DNA of 17,032 nt from Paracoccaceae bacterium (GTDB lineage Bacteria > Pseudomonadota > Alphaproteobacteria > Rhodobacterales > Rhodobacteraceae). The notes beneath the pieces are model-generated. The model searched no databases. It was given only the letters and a program-made list of their open reading frames with translations, and was not told the origin of the DNA. Shown here one piece after another: positions 6,794 through 14,767 of the stretch. The translations under genes and the position numbers were made by a program. How positions within the stretch are numbered: position 1 is the stretch's first letter; each line of letters starts with the position of its first letter. The stretch lies in the NCBI GenBank assembly GCA_002400675.1, contig NVQY01000037.1:1-17032 (forward strand), given 5' to 3'.

Positions 6794-7267
6794 AGCGCGG
6801 CAATGTCGGTATAGTTTTCCAGCGTCAGAGTGTTGCCTCCGCCAAAATCAAACACCGTGTCAGTGAGGGCAACGACGTTGGCAAAGCCCAGGATCTGCGC
6901 ATTTGTCAAAGCCGTACCGCCCCACAACGCGTTGTCCAGTGCCAGCAAATCACCGTTAAAGTCCTTGATCCGATCTGCCGTTCAGCAGGTCATTCCCGCC
7001 GCCTCCTTTCAGATTGTCATTGCCGGTACCGGTCCGAATGATGTCAGCGCCGCCTGACAGGTCGGTGAACCAAAAGTTCTCAATGCCGGTAAAGCTGGTA
7101 TCGTTTGACCCAAGACCGTTGAACATGCCGTCATACCCACCTGCGGGGTTTAACGCAGTGGACAGCAACCAGACACCATCCGTCGCCGTGTTATAGGTCA
7201 GCTTGAGCGTATCATCGCCGGGGCCACCGGCCACGACGCCGCTGTTTGAAATGTTGAAAACCGTCAT
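6769..7267 (-). pseudogene. Small RTX (calcium-binding repeat) protein gene, frameshifted
   Basis: The N-terminal part starts at ATG 7267 after a good site, GAGGAGA. It reads MTVFNISNSGVVAGGPGDDTLKL, then GGADIIRTGTGNDNLKGGGGNDLLNG, the glycine/aspartate nonapeptide pattern (GGxGxDxxx) of type I-secreted RTX proteins. That frame then runs into a stop at about 6956-6958. In another minus frame, the sequence from about 6979 to 6769 continues as DRIKDFNGDLLALDNALWGG, then FDFGGGNTLTLENYTDIAAL and ends LTVF. This is the usual C-terminal end of such proteins. The two halves meet near 6975-6985, so an insertion or deletion, perhaps removing some repeats, broke the frame. A sequencing error is an alternative. 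No type I secretion genes are in the window. Confidence 0.75.
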
Positions 7268-7599
7268 GGTATTGTCTCCTCTACAAAGATAATGCCGATT
7301 TTATTGCCCAAATGGCGCGTCGGCTGAATAGAATCACAATGGCCTGCGCCGGGGTCCGTTCATTAATTCCCGCAATATGTCGGAAGACGTGTCTTTGATC
7401 TGACCCCGTACTTCGTGTTAATAATTGTGGCGTATAAAGAACCCTTCCGTCGTCCAGTTCGACAGAATTGCCGTTGCGAACGCCGTTACCCGCGAAATTC
7501 GCCTTTCGAAACCGCCAACTCTGCTACCTTTATTCTGATGGGATGGGGCGGATACCGGCGGGGGGCTGCGACCAAATAGGTACTTGCACGATGCATTTT
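7268..7599. other. Intergenic stretch with no recognised gene
   Basis: Between the RTX remnant and the ccoG control region I find no credible coding sequence. A minus-strand open frame at 7486-7734 runs into ccoG and has no family features. The stretch is less GC-rich than the neighbouring genes in parts (for example around 7280-7300 and 7410-7440). It must contain the minus-strand RTX promoter, but I could not identify a confident -35/-10 pair. Confidence 0.5.
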
Positions 7600-7613
7600 T
7601 TGACCCATGTCAA
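7600..7613. promoter_or_regulatory. FNR-like dyad upstream of ccoG
   Basis: TTGAC-CCAT-GTCAA is a perfect FNR/CRP-family dyad ending 63 nt before the ccoG GTG start. Compared with the box ahead of ccoN, both half-sites carry C/G at the fifth position, which moves it toward the TTGAC-N4-GTCAA form. FNR-type control of ccoGHIS is known in related bacteria; a Dnr/NnrR-type relative could also recognise it. A matching -10 element was not obvious. Confidence 0.75.
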
Positions 7614-7676
7614 AGTTTGAATACATTTTATCGGTGACAACAGCCCAAACCCTGCAACCAACCCCGGAGTGATTCT

Positions 7677-9107
7677 GTGAGCGAAACAGAGCCGTCAAAC
7701 AGTCTATATGCCGCCAGGGAACCGATTTTCCCAAAACGCGTGGCCGGAAACTTTCGCAATCTCAAATGGATTATCATGGCGGTCACGCTGGGGATTTACT
7801 ATATAACCCCTTGGTTTCGTTGGGACCGTGGCCCAAGCCTGCCGGATCAGGCGGTGTTGCTGGACCTGGCAAGCCGGCGGTTCTACTTTCTCTGGATCGA
7901 AATCTGGCCACACGAATTCTACTTTGTTGCGGGCCTGCTGATCATGGCGGGGCTGGGCCTGTTCCTGTTCACCTCGGCGCTGGGGCGGGTCTGGTGCGGT
8001 TATACCTGCCCGCAAACCGTTTGGACCGACCTGTTTATCCTTGTCGAACGCTGGATCGAAGGCGACCGCAATGCGCGTTTACGCCTGCACCGGCAGAAAA
8101 AGATGGATTTCCGCAAGGCGCGTCTGCGAATGACAAAATGGGTCACGTGGCTGTTGATCTCGATGGCCACCGGCGGCGCTTGGGTGTTCTACTTTTTTGA
8201 CGCGCCCACGTTGTTTCACAACCTTTTTGTCGGCACCGCGCACCCGGCGGCCTATATCACCGTGGCGATCCTGACCGGAACCACGTTCCTGTTTGGTGGA
8301 TTCGCGCGCGAACAGATCTGCACCTACGCCTGTCCGTGGCCGCGTATTCAGGCGGCGATGATGGACGAAGATACGCTGGTTGTCGCTTACCGCGAATGGC
8401 GGGGCGAGCCGCGCAAACATTCCGAGGCGATCAAGGCCGGCGAACCTCAGGGCGATTGCATCGACTGCATGGCCTGCGTCAACGTCTGCCCGGTGGGCAT
8501 CGACATCCGCGATGGTCAGCAACTGGAATGCCTCACCTGCGCGCTGTGCATCGACGCCTGCGACGACATCATGGACAAGATCGGCAAACCACGCGGTCTG
8601 ATCGACTACATGGCCCTTAGCGACGAGGCAAACGAACGCGTCGGCAAGCCGCCAAAGAACCTGTGGAAGCATATTCTGCGGCCCCGCACGATCATGTATA
8701 CGACGCTTTGGTCGCTGGTCGGGTTCGGGCTGGTGTTTGCCCTGTTCATCCGGGCAGACATCGAGATCAACGTTGCTCCGATTCGCAACCCGACCTATGT
8801 TACGCTGTCGGATGGATCGATCCGCAACACCTATGACATTCGCCTGCTCAACAAGAACAACGACGAACGGCATTTCCGGCTGACGGTGCAAGGTGACCCG
8901 ACGCTGCGGGTGCAGATCGAAGGAACGCCGTATGAATCGGTACACATGGATGCGGACGCGATGAAGCTGACACGGGTCTATGTGGTTTCGCCGCCCGGGT
9001 CGGTGCCGTCGCTGGCAGATGCCACCACAATCCGGTTCTGGCTGGAAGATCTCAACACCGGCGACCGCGCCTTCAAAGACACCACGTTCAATGGCACAGG
9101 GAACTAA
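7677..9107 (+). CDS. ccoG: cbb3 oxidase assembly polyferredoxin CcoG (FixG/RdxB-like)
   Basis: A 476-residue membrane iron-sulphur protein. In Rhodobacter-type systems CcoG helps copper delivery to cbb3 oxidase, probably by reducing Cu(II). Membrane segments surround VWCGYTCPQTVWTDLF (C107, C111) and EQICTYACPWPR (C215, C219). A ferredoxin-like domain then carries two [4Fe-4S] sets: C261, C264, C267, C271 (CIDCMACVNVCPVGID) and C285, C288, C291, C295 (CLTCALCIDACDD). A last membrane helix (about 340-358) leads to a periplasmic C-terminal domain with an Ig-like look. The start is GTG 7677, 7 nt after GGAG (7666-7669). It heads ccoGHIS, with 3 nt to ccoH, and lies downstream of an FNR-like dyad. 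Confidence 0.96.
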   Translation: MSETEPSNSLYAAREPIFPKRVAGNFRNLKWIIMAVTLGIYYITPWFRWDRGPSLPDQAVLLDLASRRFYFLWIEIWPHEFYFVAGLLIMAGLGLFLFTSALGRVWCGYTCPQTVWTDLFILVERWIEGDRNARLRLHRQKKMDFRKARLRMTKWVTWLLISMATGGAWVFYFFDAPTLFHNLFVGTAHPAAYITVAILTGTTFLFGGFAREQICTYACPWPRIQAAMMDEDTLVVAYREWRGEPRKHSEAIKAGEPQGDCIDCMACVNVCPVGIDIRDGQQLECLTCALCIDACDDIMDKIGKPRGLIDYMALSDEANERVGKPPKNLWKHILRPRTIMYTTLWSLVGFGLVFALFIRADIEINVAPIRNPTYVTLSDGSIRNTYDIRLLNKNNDERHFRLTVQGDPTLRVQIEGTPYESVHMDADAMKLTRVYVVSPPGSVPSLADATTIRFWLEDLNTGDRAFKDTTFNGTGN

Positions 9108-9110
9108 CGG

Positions 9111-9572
9111 ATGACCAAGCAGCGCGAGTTTACCGGCAAACACTTCCTTATGGTGTTTATCGGGTTCTTTGGGGTAATCTTTGCCGTGAATTTTACCATG
9201 GCCTACTTTGCGATCAGCACCTTTCCCGGGCTTGAGGTAAAGAACGGCTATATCGCCAGCCAACAGTTCAATACCCGCCGCAGGGCGCAAGAGGCGCTTG
9301 GCTGGACAGTGGATGCCGATTCCGAAAATGGACAGATCATTCTGGCGATCACCGATGCCGACGGGCAACCCGTCGAAGTGGCGGCGCTAAAGGCCACGTT
9401 GGGCCGCGCCACCCAGATGAAGGATGACACCACGCCGGATTTCAGGTTTGATGGCACCGCCTATGTGGCCCTGGTGGACCTGCGACCGGGCAACTGGAAC
9501 ATCCGCATGATTGCCCGCGCCAGCAATGGCACCGAATTTACCCAACGTGTTATCCTGCACATCAAGGAGTGA
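9111..9572 (+). CDS. ccoH: cbb3 oxidase assembly protein CcoH (FixH)
   Basis: A 153-residue protein with a single N-terminal transmembrane helix (about 13-35, FLMVFIGFFGVIFAVNFTMAYF) and a periplasmic FixH domain. The motif GYIASQQFN follows the helix, as usual for the family, and the protein ends in a beta-rich segment (DLRPGNWNIRMIARASNGTEF). CcoH is needed for, or stays associated with, assembled cbb3 oxidase in Rhodobacter capsulatus. ATG 9111 lies 3 nt after the ccoG stop. The gene's last codons contain the AAGGAG that serves ccoI. Confidence 0.94.
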   Translation: MTKQREFTGKHFLMVFIGFFGVIFAVNFTMAYFAISTFPGLEVKNGYIASQQFNTRRRAQEALGWTVDADSENGQIILAITDADGQPVEVAALKATLGRATQMKDDTTPDFRFDGTAYVALVDLRPGNWNIRMIARASNGTEFTQRVILHIKE

Positions 9573-9577
9573 CCCAA

Positions 9578-11752
9578 GTGAGCGCGCAACAAAATGCCTC
9601 TGCCGCTTGTTCCAGCTGTGTTCCCGCGCCTGATACAGGTGCCGGGAAAGCCGGAAAAGAGACGCAAATCGCCCTGTCCCTGCCGACGATCAGCTGTCAG
9701 GGCTGCATTTCGGCGGTGGAACGCGGGCTGAACGCCCATCCCGGCGTGCATAACGCGCGGGTCAACCTGACCCTGAAACGCGCGTTGATCGAAGCCGACC
9801 CAGCCTTGCGGGCCGCCGACCTTATCCCGGTACTTGAGGGCATGGGATACGAGGCGCACGAGTTGGATCAGGGCGCATTGGCCACGCCCGGCACCGACAA
9901 AGCCGGGCGCGAATTGCTGATACGGCTGGCGGTGGCCGGGTTCGCGATGATGAACGTCATGTTGTTGTCGGTCTCGGTCTGGTCGGGGGCAAGTGACGCC
10001 ACCCGCGACATGTTCCACTGGATCTCTGCCGCCATAGCCATCCCCGCTATCGCCTATTCCGCGCAACCGTTCTTTCGCAACGCCTGGAGCGCGCTTTCCG
10101 TGGGCCGTCTGAACATGGACGTGCCGATCTCGCTGGCGATCCTGCTGGCGCTGTTCACTTCGGTCTGGGAAACCATGCTGTCGGGCGAATACGCCTATTT
10201 CGACGCGGCCCTTGCGCTGACGTTCTTCCTTTTGGGCGGTCGCTACCTTGATTTCCGCACCCGCGCGATTGCCCGGTCCGCCGCCGGCGAACTGGCCGCT
10301 CTCGAAGTGCCGCGCGCCATTCGTCTGACCGACGGCACCGAACAAGAGGTCGCGGTGGCTGACCTGTCCGTGGGTGATCTGATTCTGGTGCGTCCCGGCG
10401 GGCGGATGCCGGTGGACGGACAGATCGTCGAAGGCCGCTCTGAACTGGACCGGTCGTTGTTGACCGGGGAAACCCTGCCAGTGTTTGCCGAACCCGGCAT
10501 TGCCGTCAGCGCGGGTGAGGTCAACCTGACCGGTCCCCTGACCATCCGGGCGTTGGCCGTGGGGCAGGACACGTCGCTGCACCGCATGGCCGATCTGGTG
10601 GCTATCGCCGAAAGCGGGCGGTCGCGGTATACTTCGCTGGCCGACAAGGCCGCGCGGCTTTATGCGCCGGGCGTGCATATCCTGTCGGCACTTAGTTTCA
10701 TTGGCTGGTATCTGTGGTCGGGCGATGTGCGCATTGCGCTGAACATCGCCGCCGCCGTTCTGATTATCACTTGCCCCTGTGCGTTGGGGCTGGCGGTGCC
10801 TGCGGTGACCACGGCGGCATCTGGCCGTCTGTTCCGACGCGGGATGCTGATCAAAGACGCCACCGCACTGGAACGGCTGGCCGAAGTCGATACGGTGGTG
10901 TTCGACAAGACCGGCACCTTGACGGCGGGCACGCCCGACCTGGCCAATCTCGATGACTTTTCGCCGGATGATCTTGGGCTGGCACTGGCGCTGGCACAGG
11001 CATCATCGCACCCTCTGGCGGTGTCCCTGACCAAAGCGGCGCGCGCGCAGGGCGTTGAACCTGCCGATGTTTCGGACATCTCTGAACAGCCGGGGTTTGG
11101 CGTTGAGGGGCAATATAACGGCCAACTGGTCCGGTTTGGCCGCGCCGCATGGGTCGACGCGGATCAAAGCACACAAACCGCCGCGTGGCTGGCCATCGGC
11201 GACGCTGCCCCGCGCGCATTTCTGTTCACCGATGCGCTGCGCCCCGGTGCCGCCGAGGCCGTGCAGGCGTTGCAGGACTCAGGCAAAACCGTGCTGATGA
11301 TGTCCGGCGATACCACGATCGCAGTCGAAGACCTGGCGAAACGGTTGGGGATTTCCAATTGGGTGGCCGAGGCATTGCCCGGCGATAAGGCGGACCGCAT
11401 CGCCGCACTGACCAAACAGGGCCACAAGGTGCTGATGGTGGGTGACGGGCTGAACGACACCGCCGCACTTAGTTCCGCGCATGTGTCGATTTCGCCAGCC
11501 TCTGCGCTGGATGCGGCGCGGGTGGCGTCCGATATCGTGCTGTTGGGTCAGGACCTGTCGCCGATCCCCGAGGCCTGCGATACCGCGCGACAGGCCACCA
11601 AACGTATCCGCGAGAATTTCCGCATCGCCACCATATACAACCTGATCGCCGTGCCACTGGCGGTGGCCGGTCTGGCCACGCCGCTGATTGCCGCATTGGC
11701 CATGTCCTCGTCGTCGATTACGGTGTCACTGAACGCATTGCGCCTGAGGTAA
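9578..11752 (+). CDS. ccoI: Copper-translocating P1B-type ATPase for cbb3 oxidase (CcoI/FixI)
   Basis: A 724-residue heavy-metal P-type ATPase that exports Cu(I) for insertion into the CcoN CuB site. An extra cysteine pair (C11, C14) precedes an HMA domain with ISCQGC (C40, C43). Then come the membrane segments, the actuator TGE loop (T296-E298), the metal-site CPC (399-401), the phosphorylation motif DKTGT (D443), an SHPLA-type nucleotide-domain signature (ASSHPLAVSL), and GDGLND (622-627). The start is GTG 9578, 8 nt after AAGGAG (9564-9569); the in-frame GTG at 9569 overlaps that site and is unlikely. It is coupled to ccoH on one side and separated from ccoS by 3 nt on the other. Confidence 0.96.
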   Translation: MSAQQNASAACSSCVPAPDTGAGKAGKETQIALSLPTISCQGCISAVERGLNAHPGVHNARVNLTLKRALIEADPALRAADLIPVLEGMGYEAHELDQGALATPGTDKAGRELLIRLAVAGFAMMNVMLLSVSVWSGASDATRDMFHWISAAIAIPAIAYSAQPFFRNAWSALSVGRLNMDVPISLAILLALFTSVWETMLSGEYAYFDAALALTFFLLGGRYLDFRTRAIARSAAGELAALEVPRAIRLTDGTEQEVAVADLSVGDLILVRPGGRMPVDGQIVEGRSELDRSLLTGETLPVFAEPGIAVSAGEVNLTGPLTIRALAVGQDTSLHRMADLVAIAESGRSRYTSLADKAARLYAPGVHILSALSFIGWYLWSGDVRIALNIAAAVLIITCPCALGLAVPAVTTAASGRLFRRGMLIKDATALERLAEVDTVVFDKTGTLTAGTPDLANLDDFSPDDLGLALALAQASSHPLAVSLTKAARAQGVEPADVSDISEQPGFGVEGQYNGQLVRFGRAAWVDADQSTQTAAWLAIGDAAPRAFLFTDALRPGAAEAVQALQDSGKTVLMMSGDTTIAVEDLAKRLGISNWVAEALPGDKADRIAALTKQGHKVLMVGDGLNDTAALSSAHVSISPASALDAARVASDIVLLGQDLSPIPEACDTARQATKRIRENFRIATIYNLIAVPLAVAGLATPLIAALAMSSSSITVSLNALRLR

Positions 11753-11755
11753 AAG

Positions 11756-11914
11756 ATGCAGGTTCTGTCCTATCTGATCCCGATATCCCTGTTACTGGGG
11801 GCCGTCGGGCTGGTGGCATTCCTTTATACGGTCAAGTCGAACCAGTATGACGACCCCGAAGGCGACAGCCGCCGCATCCTGTCGGACGAATGGGATGATC
11901 ACCCCAAGCCTTAA
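11756..11914 (+). CDS. ccoS: cbb3 oxidase maturation protein CcoS (FixS)
   Basis: A 52-residue single-span membrane protein, MQVLSYLIPISLLLG. Its hydrophobic helix spans about 5-25, followed by the CcoS hallmark NQYDDPEGDSRRIL and an acidic tail. CcoS is required for cofactor insertion into cbb3 oxidase in Rhodobacter. ATG 11756 follows GAGGT at 6 nt and lies 3 nt after the ccoI stop, so it is the last gene of ccoGHIS. It is convergent with the carboxypeptidase gene, 31 nt away. Confidence 0.93.
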   Translation: MQVLSYLIPISLLLGAVGLVAFLYTVKSNQYDDPEGDSRRILSDEWDDHPKP

Positions 11915-11933
11915 GCGATTCGGTTCCTGACCC

Positions 11934-11958
11934 CGGACCGGGCCTTTACGAAGGTCCG
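11934..11958. terminator. Weak hairpin between convergent ccoS and carboxypeptidase genes
   Basis: CGGACC (11934-11939) pairs with GGTCCG (11953-11958) across a 13-nt loop; the right arm lies within the last codons of the minus-strand carboxypeptidase gene. The stem is short and has no U-tract, so a bidirectional terminator role is only suggested by position. Confidence 0.3.
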
Positions 11959-13382
11959 ATAGCTGAACAGGAAATCTTGCGCGCCTGCAACCGGCGGCAG
12001 GCCAGATCGGCCGTTTCCTGAGTCATGCCCAGAAAATTGGCATCGAACCCACGGCTGGACTGGGACACTTTTCGCAAGGACCCGTCAAGCGTGGACATTT
12101 CGGCCAACGCAGTGCGCAACAGGACCTTTTCGGCCTCGTAACGGCTGTTGTAACTGCCCACGTTGATGCCCCATAGCCGCCCACCTGATGTGGACAGACG
12201 GGTCACCACCTCTTGCACCGGGTCGGCAGGTTCCGGGGCAGGGGCGGGGCCAGTTGCCAAAGCAAGGTTCTTTGGCCGCTCGACCGGGCGTTTGCCAGAA
12301 GTCACGGGCGCTGTTGCAGTGGTGGCGGGATCGGATGCCGCTGGCACTGCGACTTCGGCCATTGCGGCGGAAATCCCCGCCTGAAGCTTGGCCTGATCGC
12401 TGGCTGCGGCCTCGGCCACCAGAATAAGGGCATTTGCCGGGCGCGCCTTTGGTCTCAGGCTTTTCGTAACCGCTCCGGTCTCGACGATCTGGCTTGGAAC
12501 ACTTGTTGACCCCTTGCCAAGGTATGGCGGGCGGGCAGGCATGCGGATGCGTGCATTCGAGGGCGCGCGGCGAAAGCCAAGGTCTAGCAGTTCCGCCACC
12601 TTGGCATTGCGCGAGGTACTGGATTTGCCGCCAAATACGGTGGCGATGATGCGTTCATTGCCGCGCTGCGCCGACGCGACAAGGTTAAAGCCGGCGGCGC
12701 GGGTATACCCGGTCTTGATCCCGTCCGCGCCGCGATAGGCGGCCAACAGGCGCCGGTTGGTGTTGTTAACAGTTTTCATCCCGGCATTGGTCGATTTGCG
12801 CGAAAACAGGTTATAATACTGCGGGTAATCATACAGCAGATGCCGCCCCAGATTGGTCATGTCACGCGCGGTCGACAAATGCCCGGCCTCGGTCAGACCG
12901 TTGGCGTTCTTGAAGGTGGTGCGGGTCATGCCCAGCGCCTTGGCCGTGCGGTTCATGCGCCGGGCAAAGGCTGCCTCGGACCCGCTGATCGCCTCGCCAA
13001 GGGCCGTCGCCGCATCATTGGCGGATTTGACCGCCGCCGCGCGGATCAGATAGCGGAATGCGATCTTCTGACCGGTTCGCAGGCCCAGTTTTGAGGGCGG
13101 TTCGGAACTGGCATTGCTGGAAATGCGAACGATGGTATCCAGAGTGATTTCACCATTCCGCACCGCCTCAAAGGCGATATACAGCGTCATCATCTTGGTA
13201 AGTGAGGCGGGATGCAGTCGGGTATCAGCATTGCGCGCGTGCAGAACTTCGCCGGTGCGCGCGTCGATGACCAAGGCCGCATAAGGGGCCGCTGCCGAAC
13301 CAAGCGGCAGAAACACACTTAGCCAAATTGCCATCAAAAAATACAGCCCGAAACGGGCCGGCCATGTGCGCCGAACCTGCAT
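11946..13382 (-). CDS. D-alanyl-D-alanine carboxypeptidase (S11 family) with C-terminal SPOR domain
   Basis: A 478-residue low-molecular-weight penicillin-binding protein that trims the terminal D-Ala of peptidoglycan stem peptides in the periplasm. The N-terminal signal peptide (about 1-31) ends in PLGSAAAPYA. All three S11 motifs are present: SLTK (S60, K63), SAN (S120-N122) and KTG (K223-G225). A Pro/Ala-rich linker (about 320-400) leads to a C-terminal SPOR domain (LWGINVGSYNSRYEAE to the end), which in other proteins binds denuded septal glycan. The chosen start is ATG 13382, with GAGG 8 nt upstream and the signal peptide directly after it; an in-frame TTG at 13442 adds 20 non-hydrophobic residues. 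It is on the same strand as the HAD gene, but the 214-bp gap suggests its own promoter. Confidence 0.93.
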   Translation of the reverse strand: MQVRRTWPARFGLYFLMAIWLSVFLPLGSAAAPYAALVIDARTGEVLHARNADTRLHPASLTKMMTLYIAFEAVRNGEITLDTIVRISSNASSEPPSKLGLRTGQKIAFRYLIRAAAVKSANDAATALGEAISGSEAAFARRMNRTAKALGMTRTTFKNANGLTEAGHLSTARDMTNLGRHLLYDYPQYYNLFSRKSTNAGMKTVNNTNRRLLAAYRGADGIKTGYTRAAGFNLVASAQRGNERIIATVFGGKSSTSRNAKVAELLDLGFRRAPSNARIRMPARPPYLGKGSTSVPSQIVETGAVTKSLRPKARPANALILVAEAAASDQAKLQAGISAAMAEVAVPAASDPATTATAPVTSGKRPVERPKNLALATGPAPAPEPADPVQEVVTRLSTSGGRLWGINVGSYNSRYEAEKVLLRTALAEMSTLDGSLRKVSQSSRGFDANFLGMTQETADLACRRLQARKISCSAIGPS

Positions 13383-13489
13383 TGTTTTTGCCTCTGTCTG
13401 CCTCGTGTCGCCGGTTTTCCGGCTGACTTTTATATTGTGCAAAAATCTAACACACTACTTTTTCAAAAGAAACCCATAGGTTGCGCCCT

Positions 13490-13522
13490 GTTGCCCGGTG
13501 TCTACATTGGTTAAAGGGCAAC
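13490..13522. repeat. Inverted repeat upstream of the carboxypeptidase gene
   Basis: GTTGCCC (13490-13496) and GGGCAAC (13516-13522) are perfect inverted 7-mers with a 19-nt spacer, in the 214-bp gap between the HAD gene and the carboxypeptidase gene. It could be a terminator for the former or a control site for the latter; evidence for either is weak. Confidence 0.35.
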
Positions 13523-13596
13523 ATATTGTGGCTGGTGCGGTCAGGTCACCCAACCCATTGATTGTGGCGAAAATGGGGCAGGCGCGTTGGCCGAAA

Positions 13597-14295
13597 TCAG
13601 CCAATCTCGGACAACAGGTCGGCCAGTTCGCCCAGATCTTTCAGGTGGCGGTAACGCGATGATTTGGGCGCTTCGGCGTGCTCCAATTCCCAGACCAGCC
13701 CATGCGGGACGTAAACCCCCCACCCGCCAGCCTGAACCACCGGAACCACATCCGAGCGCATCGAATTGCCCACCATCAACGCCCGCGCCGCCCCGTCCGC
13801 GTGACGCGCAAAGATCGCCGAATAGGCCGCCGGGGTTTTGTCCGACACGATTTCCACCTGATCAAACAGATCACCCAGCCCCGATTGCGCCAGTTTGCGT
13901 TCCTGATCCAGAAGGTCGCCCTTGGTGATCAGGATCACGCGATGGGTTTGCGCGGCGGATTCCACCGCCGCGCGCGCATGCGGCAGCAATTCGATCGGAC
14001 ACGACAGCATTTCGCGCCCCGCCTGCATCAACTCTGCGATCACTTGTGCGGGGACTTCGCCGTCGGTCACTTCGATGGCGGTTTCGATCATCGACAGGAC
14101 GAACCCTTTGACACCAAAGCCATAATGCCCCAGATTTCGCCGTTCTGCGGCCAGCAAACGGGCGGCCAGATGATCCGGCTCGGCGTGCGGGGCCAGCAGG
14201 TCGGTGAACCTGTCTTGGGTGATTCGAAAGAACCGTTCGTTGTGCCACAACGTGTCGTCCGCATCGAACCCGATTGTCGTTACTTTGCTGGTCAT
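13597..14295 (-). CDS. HAD-superfamily hydrolase, probable phosphatase
   Basis: A 232-residue haloacid dehalogenase-fold hydrolase. Motif I is GFDADDTLW, with nucleophile D11 and acid/base D13. The cap domain follows motif I (about 20-100). Motif II is the Thr in LITKGD, motif III the Lys in SDKT, and motif IV is GNSMRSD. All four catalytic motifs are intact, so phosphatase activity is likely, but the substrate cannot be read from the sequence. The start is ATG 14295, giving MTSKVTTIGF with motif I at the usual distance. It is divergent from clpS across 94 bp. Confidence 0.87.
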   Translation of the reverse strand: MTSKVTTIGFDADDTLWHNERFFRITQDRFTDLLAPHAEPDHLAARLLAAERRNLGHYGFGVKGFVLSMIETAIEVTDGEVPAQVIAELMQAGREMLSCPIELLPHARAAVESAAQTHRVILITKGDLLDQERKLAQSGLGDLFDQVEIVSDKTPAAYSAIFARHADGAARALMVGNSMRSDVVPVVQAGGWGVYVPHGLVWELEHAEAPKSSRYRHLKDLGELADLLSEIG

Positions 14296-14340
14296 GTCGC
14301 TCTTGTGTCTGCTTGCTCTTTTCGAATCCTGAAGACACGC

Positions 14341-14348
14341 TATATACT
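14341..14348 (+). promoter_or_regulatory. Possible -10 element for clpS
   Basis: TATATACT at 14341-14348 stands out in the GC-rich space between the HAD gene and clpS and lies 42-49 nt before the clpS start. A good -35 partner is not evident; TTTTCG at 14319-14324 is the nearest at about 18 bp spacing. Weak call based on composition and position. Confidence 0.3.
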
Positions 14349-14389
14349 CGCCAACACTCTGACCAGAATATCAATCGGACAAGCGCCTC

Positions 14390-14761
14390 GTGAAACCGTT
14401 CCATCCCATGATGATGTCAAACACCCCCGGCGGCCCCAGTGGACCCGGTGGACCCGGCGACGATGGCGATGCCTCGGTCCTGATAGAGACGCGCCCGCGC
14501 ACCAAACGCCCGCCCCTGTATAAGGTATTGTTGTTGAATGACGATTTCACCCCGATGGAATTCGTCGTGCATGTGCTTGAGCAGTTTTTTGGCATGACCC
14601 ACGCGCAGGCGTTCGATATCATGCTGATAGTGCACAAAAAGGGTGTCGCCGTGGTTGGCGTGTTCAGCCACGAGATCGCAGAAACCAAAGTTGGGCAGGT
14701 CATGGACTTTGCCCGACGCCATCAGCACCCGCTTCAGTGCACGATGGAAAAGGAAGAGTAG
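14390..14761 (+). CDS. clpS: ATP-dependent Clp protease adaptor ClpS
   Basis: Adaptor that delivers N-degron substrates (proteins with destabilising N-terminal residues) to the ClpAP protease. It has about 123 residues. A flexible Gly/Pro-rich N-terminal tail ([17 protein letters not shown]) leads to the ClpS core [20 protein letters not shown]. The substrate-pocket residues NDD (50-52), TPMEFV and VHKK (His82) are all present, and the protein ends QCTMEKEE as usual. The start is uncertain: GTG 14390 gives the longest form, but ATG 14408, 14411 or 14414 would also keep the whole core, and none has a strong ribosome-binding site. clpA is not in the window. Confidence 0.93.
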   Translation: MKPFHPMMMSNTPGGPSGPGGPGDDGDASVLIETRPRTKRPPLYKVLLLNDDFTPMEFVVHVLEQFFGMTHAQAFDIMLIVHKKGVAVVGVFSHEIAETKVGQVMDFARRHQHPLQCTMEKEE

Positions 14762-14767
14762 CCCCTT

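Noticed and set aside
7486..7734. Possible small minus-strand gene of 82 codons upstream of ccoG
   Set aside because: It overlaps the ccoG start and the FNR-like dyad, and shows no family resemblance.
8079..9368. Minus-strand open frame of 429 codons across ccoG and ccoH
   Set aside because: Shadow of two well-recognised genes; no domain or start signal seen.
9569..9577. GTG start for ccoI at 9569
   Set aside because: It overlaps the AAGGAG site that fits the GTG at 9578 with 8 nt spacing.
9461..10678. Minus-strand open frame of 405 codons across ccoI
   Set aside because: Shadow of a P-type ATPase gene with high GC third positions; no recognisable motif.
13383..13442. TTG start adding 20 residues to the carboxypeptidase
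   Set aside because: It would place a polar stretch before the signal peptide; ATG 13382 has a GAGG site.
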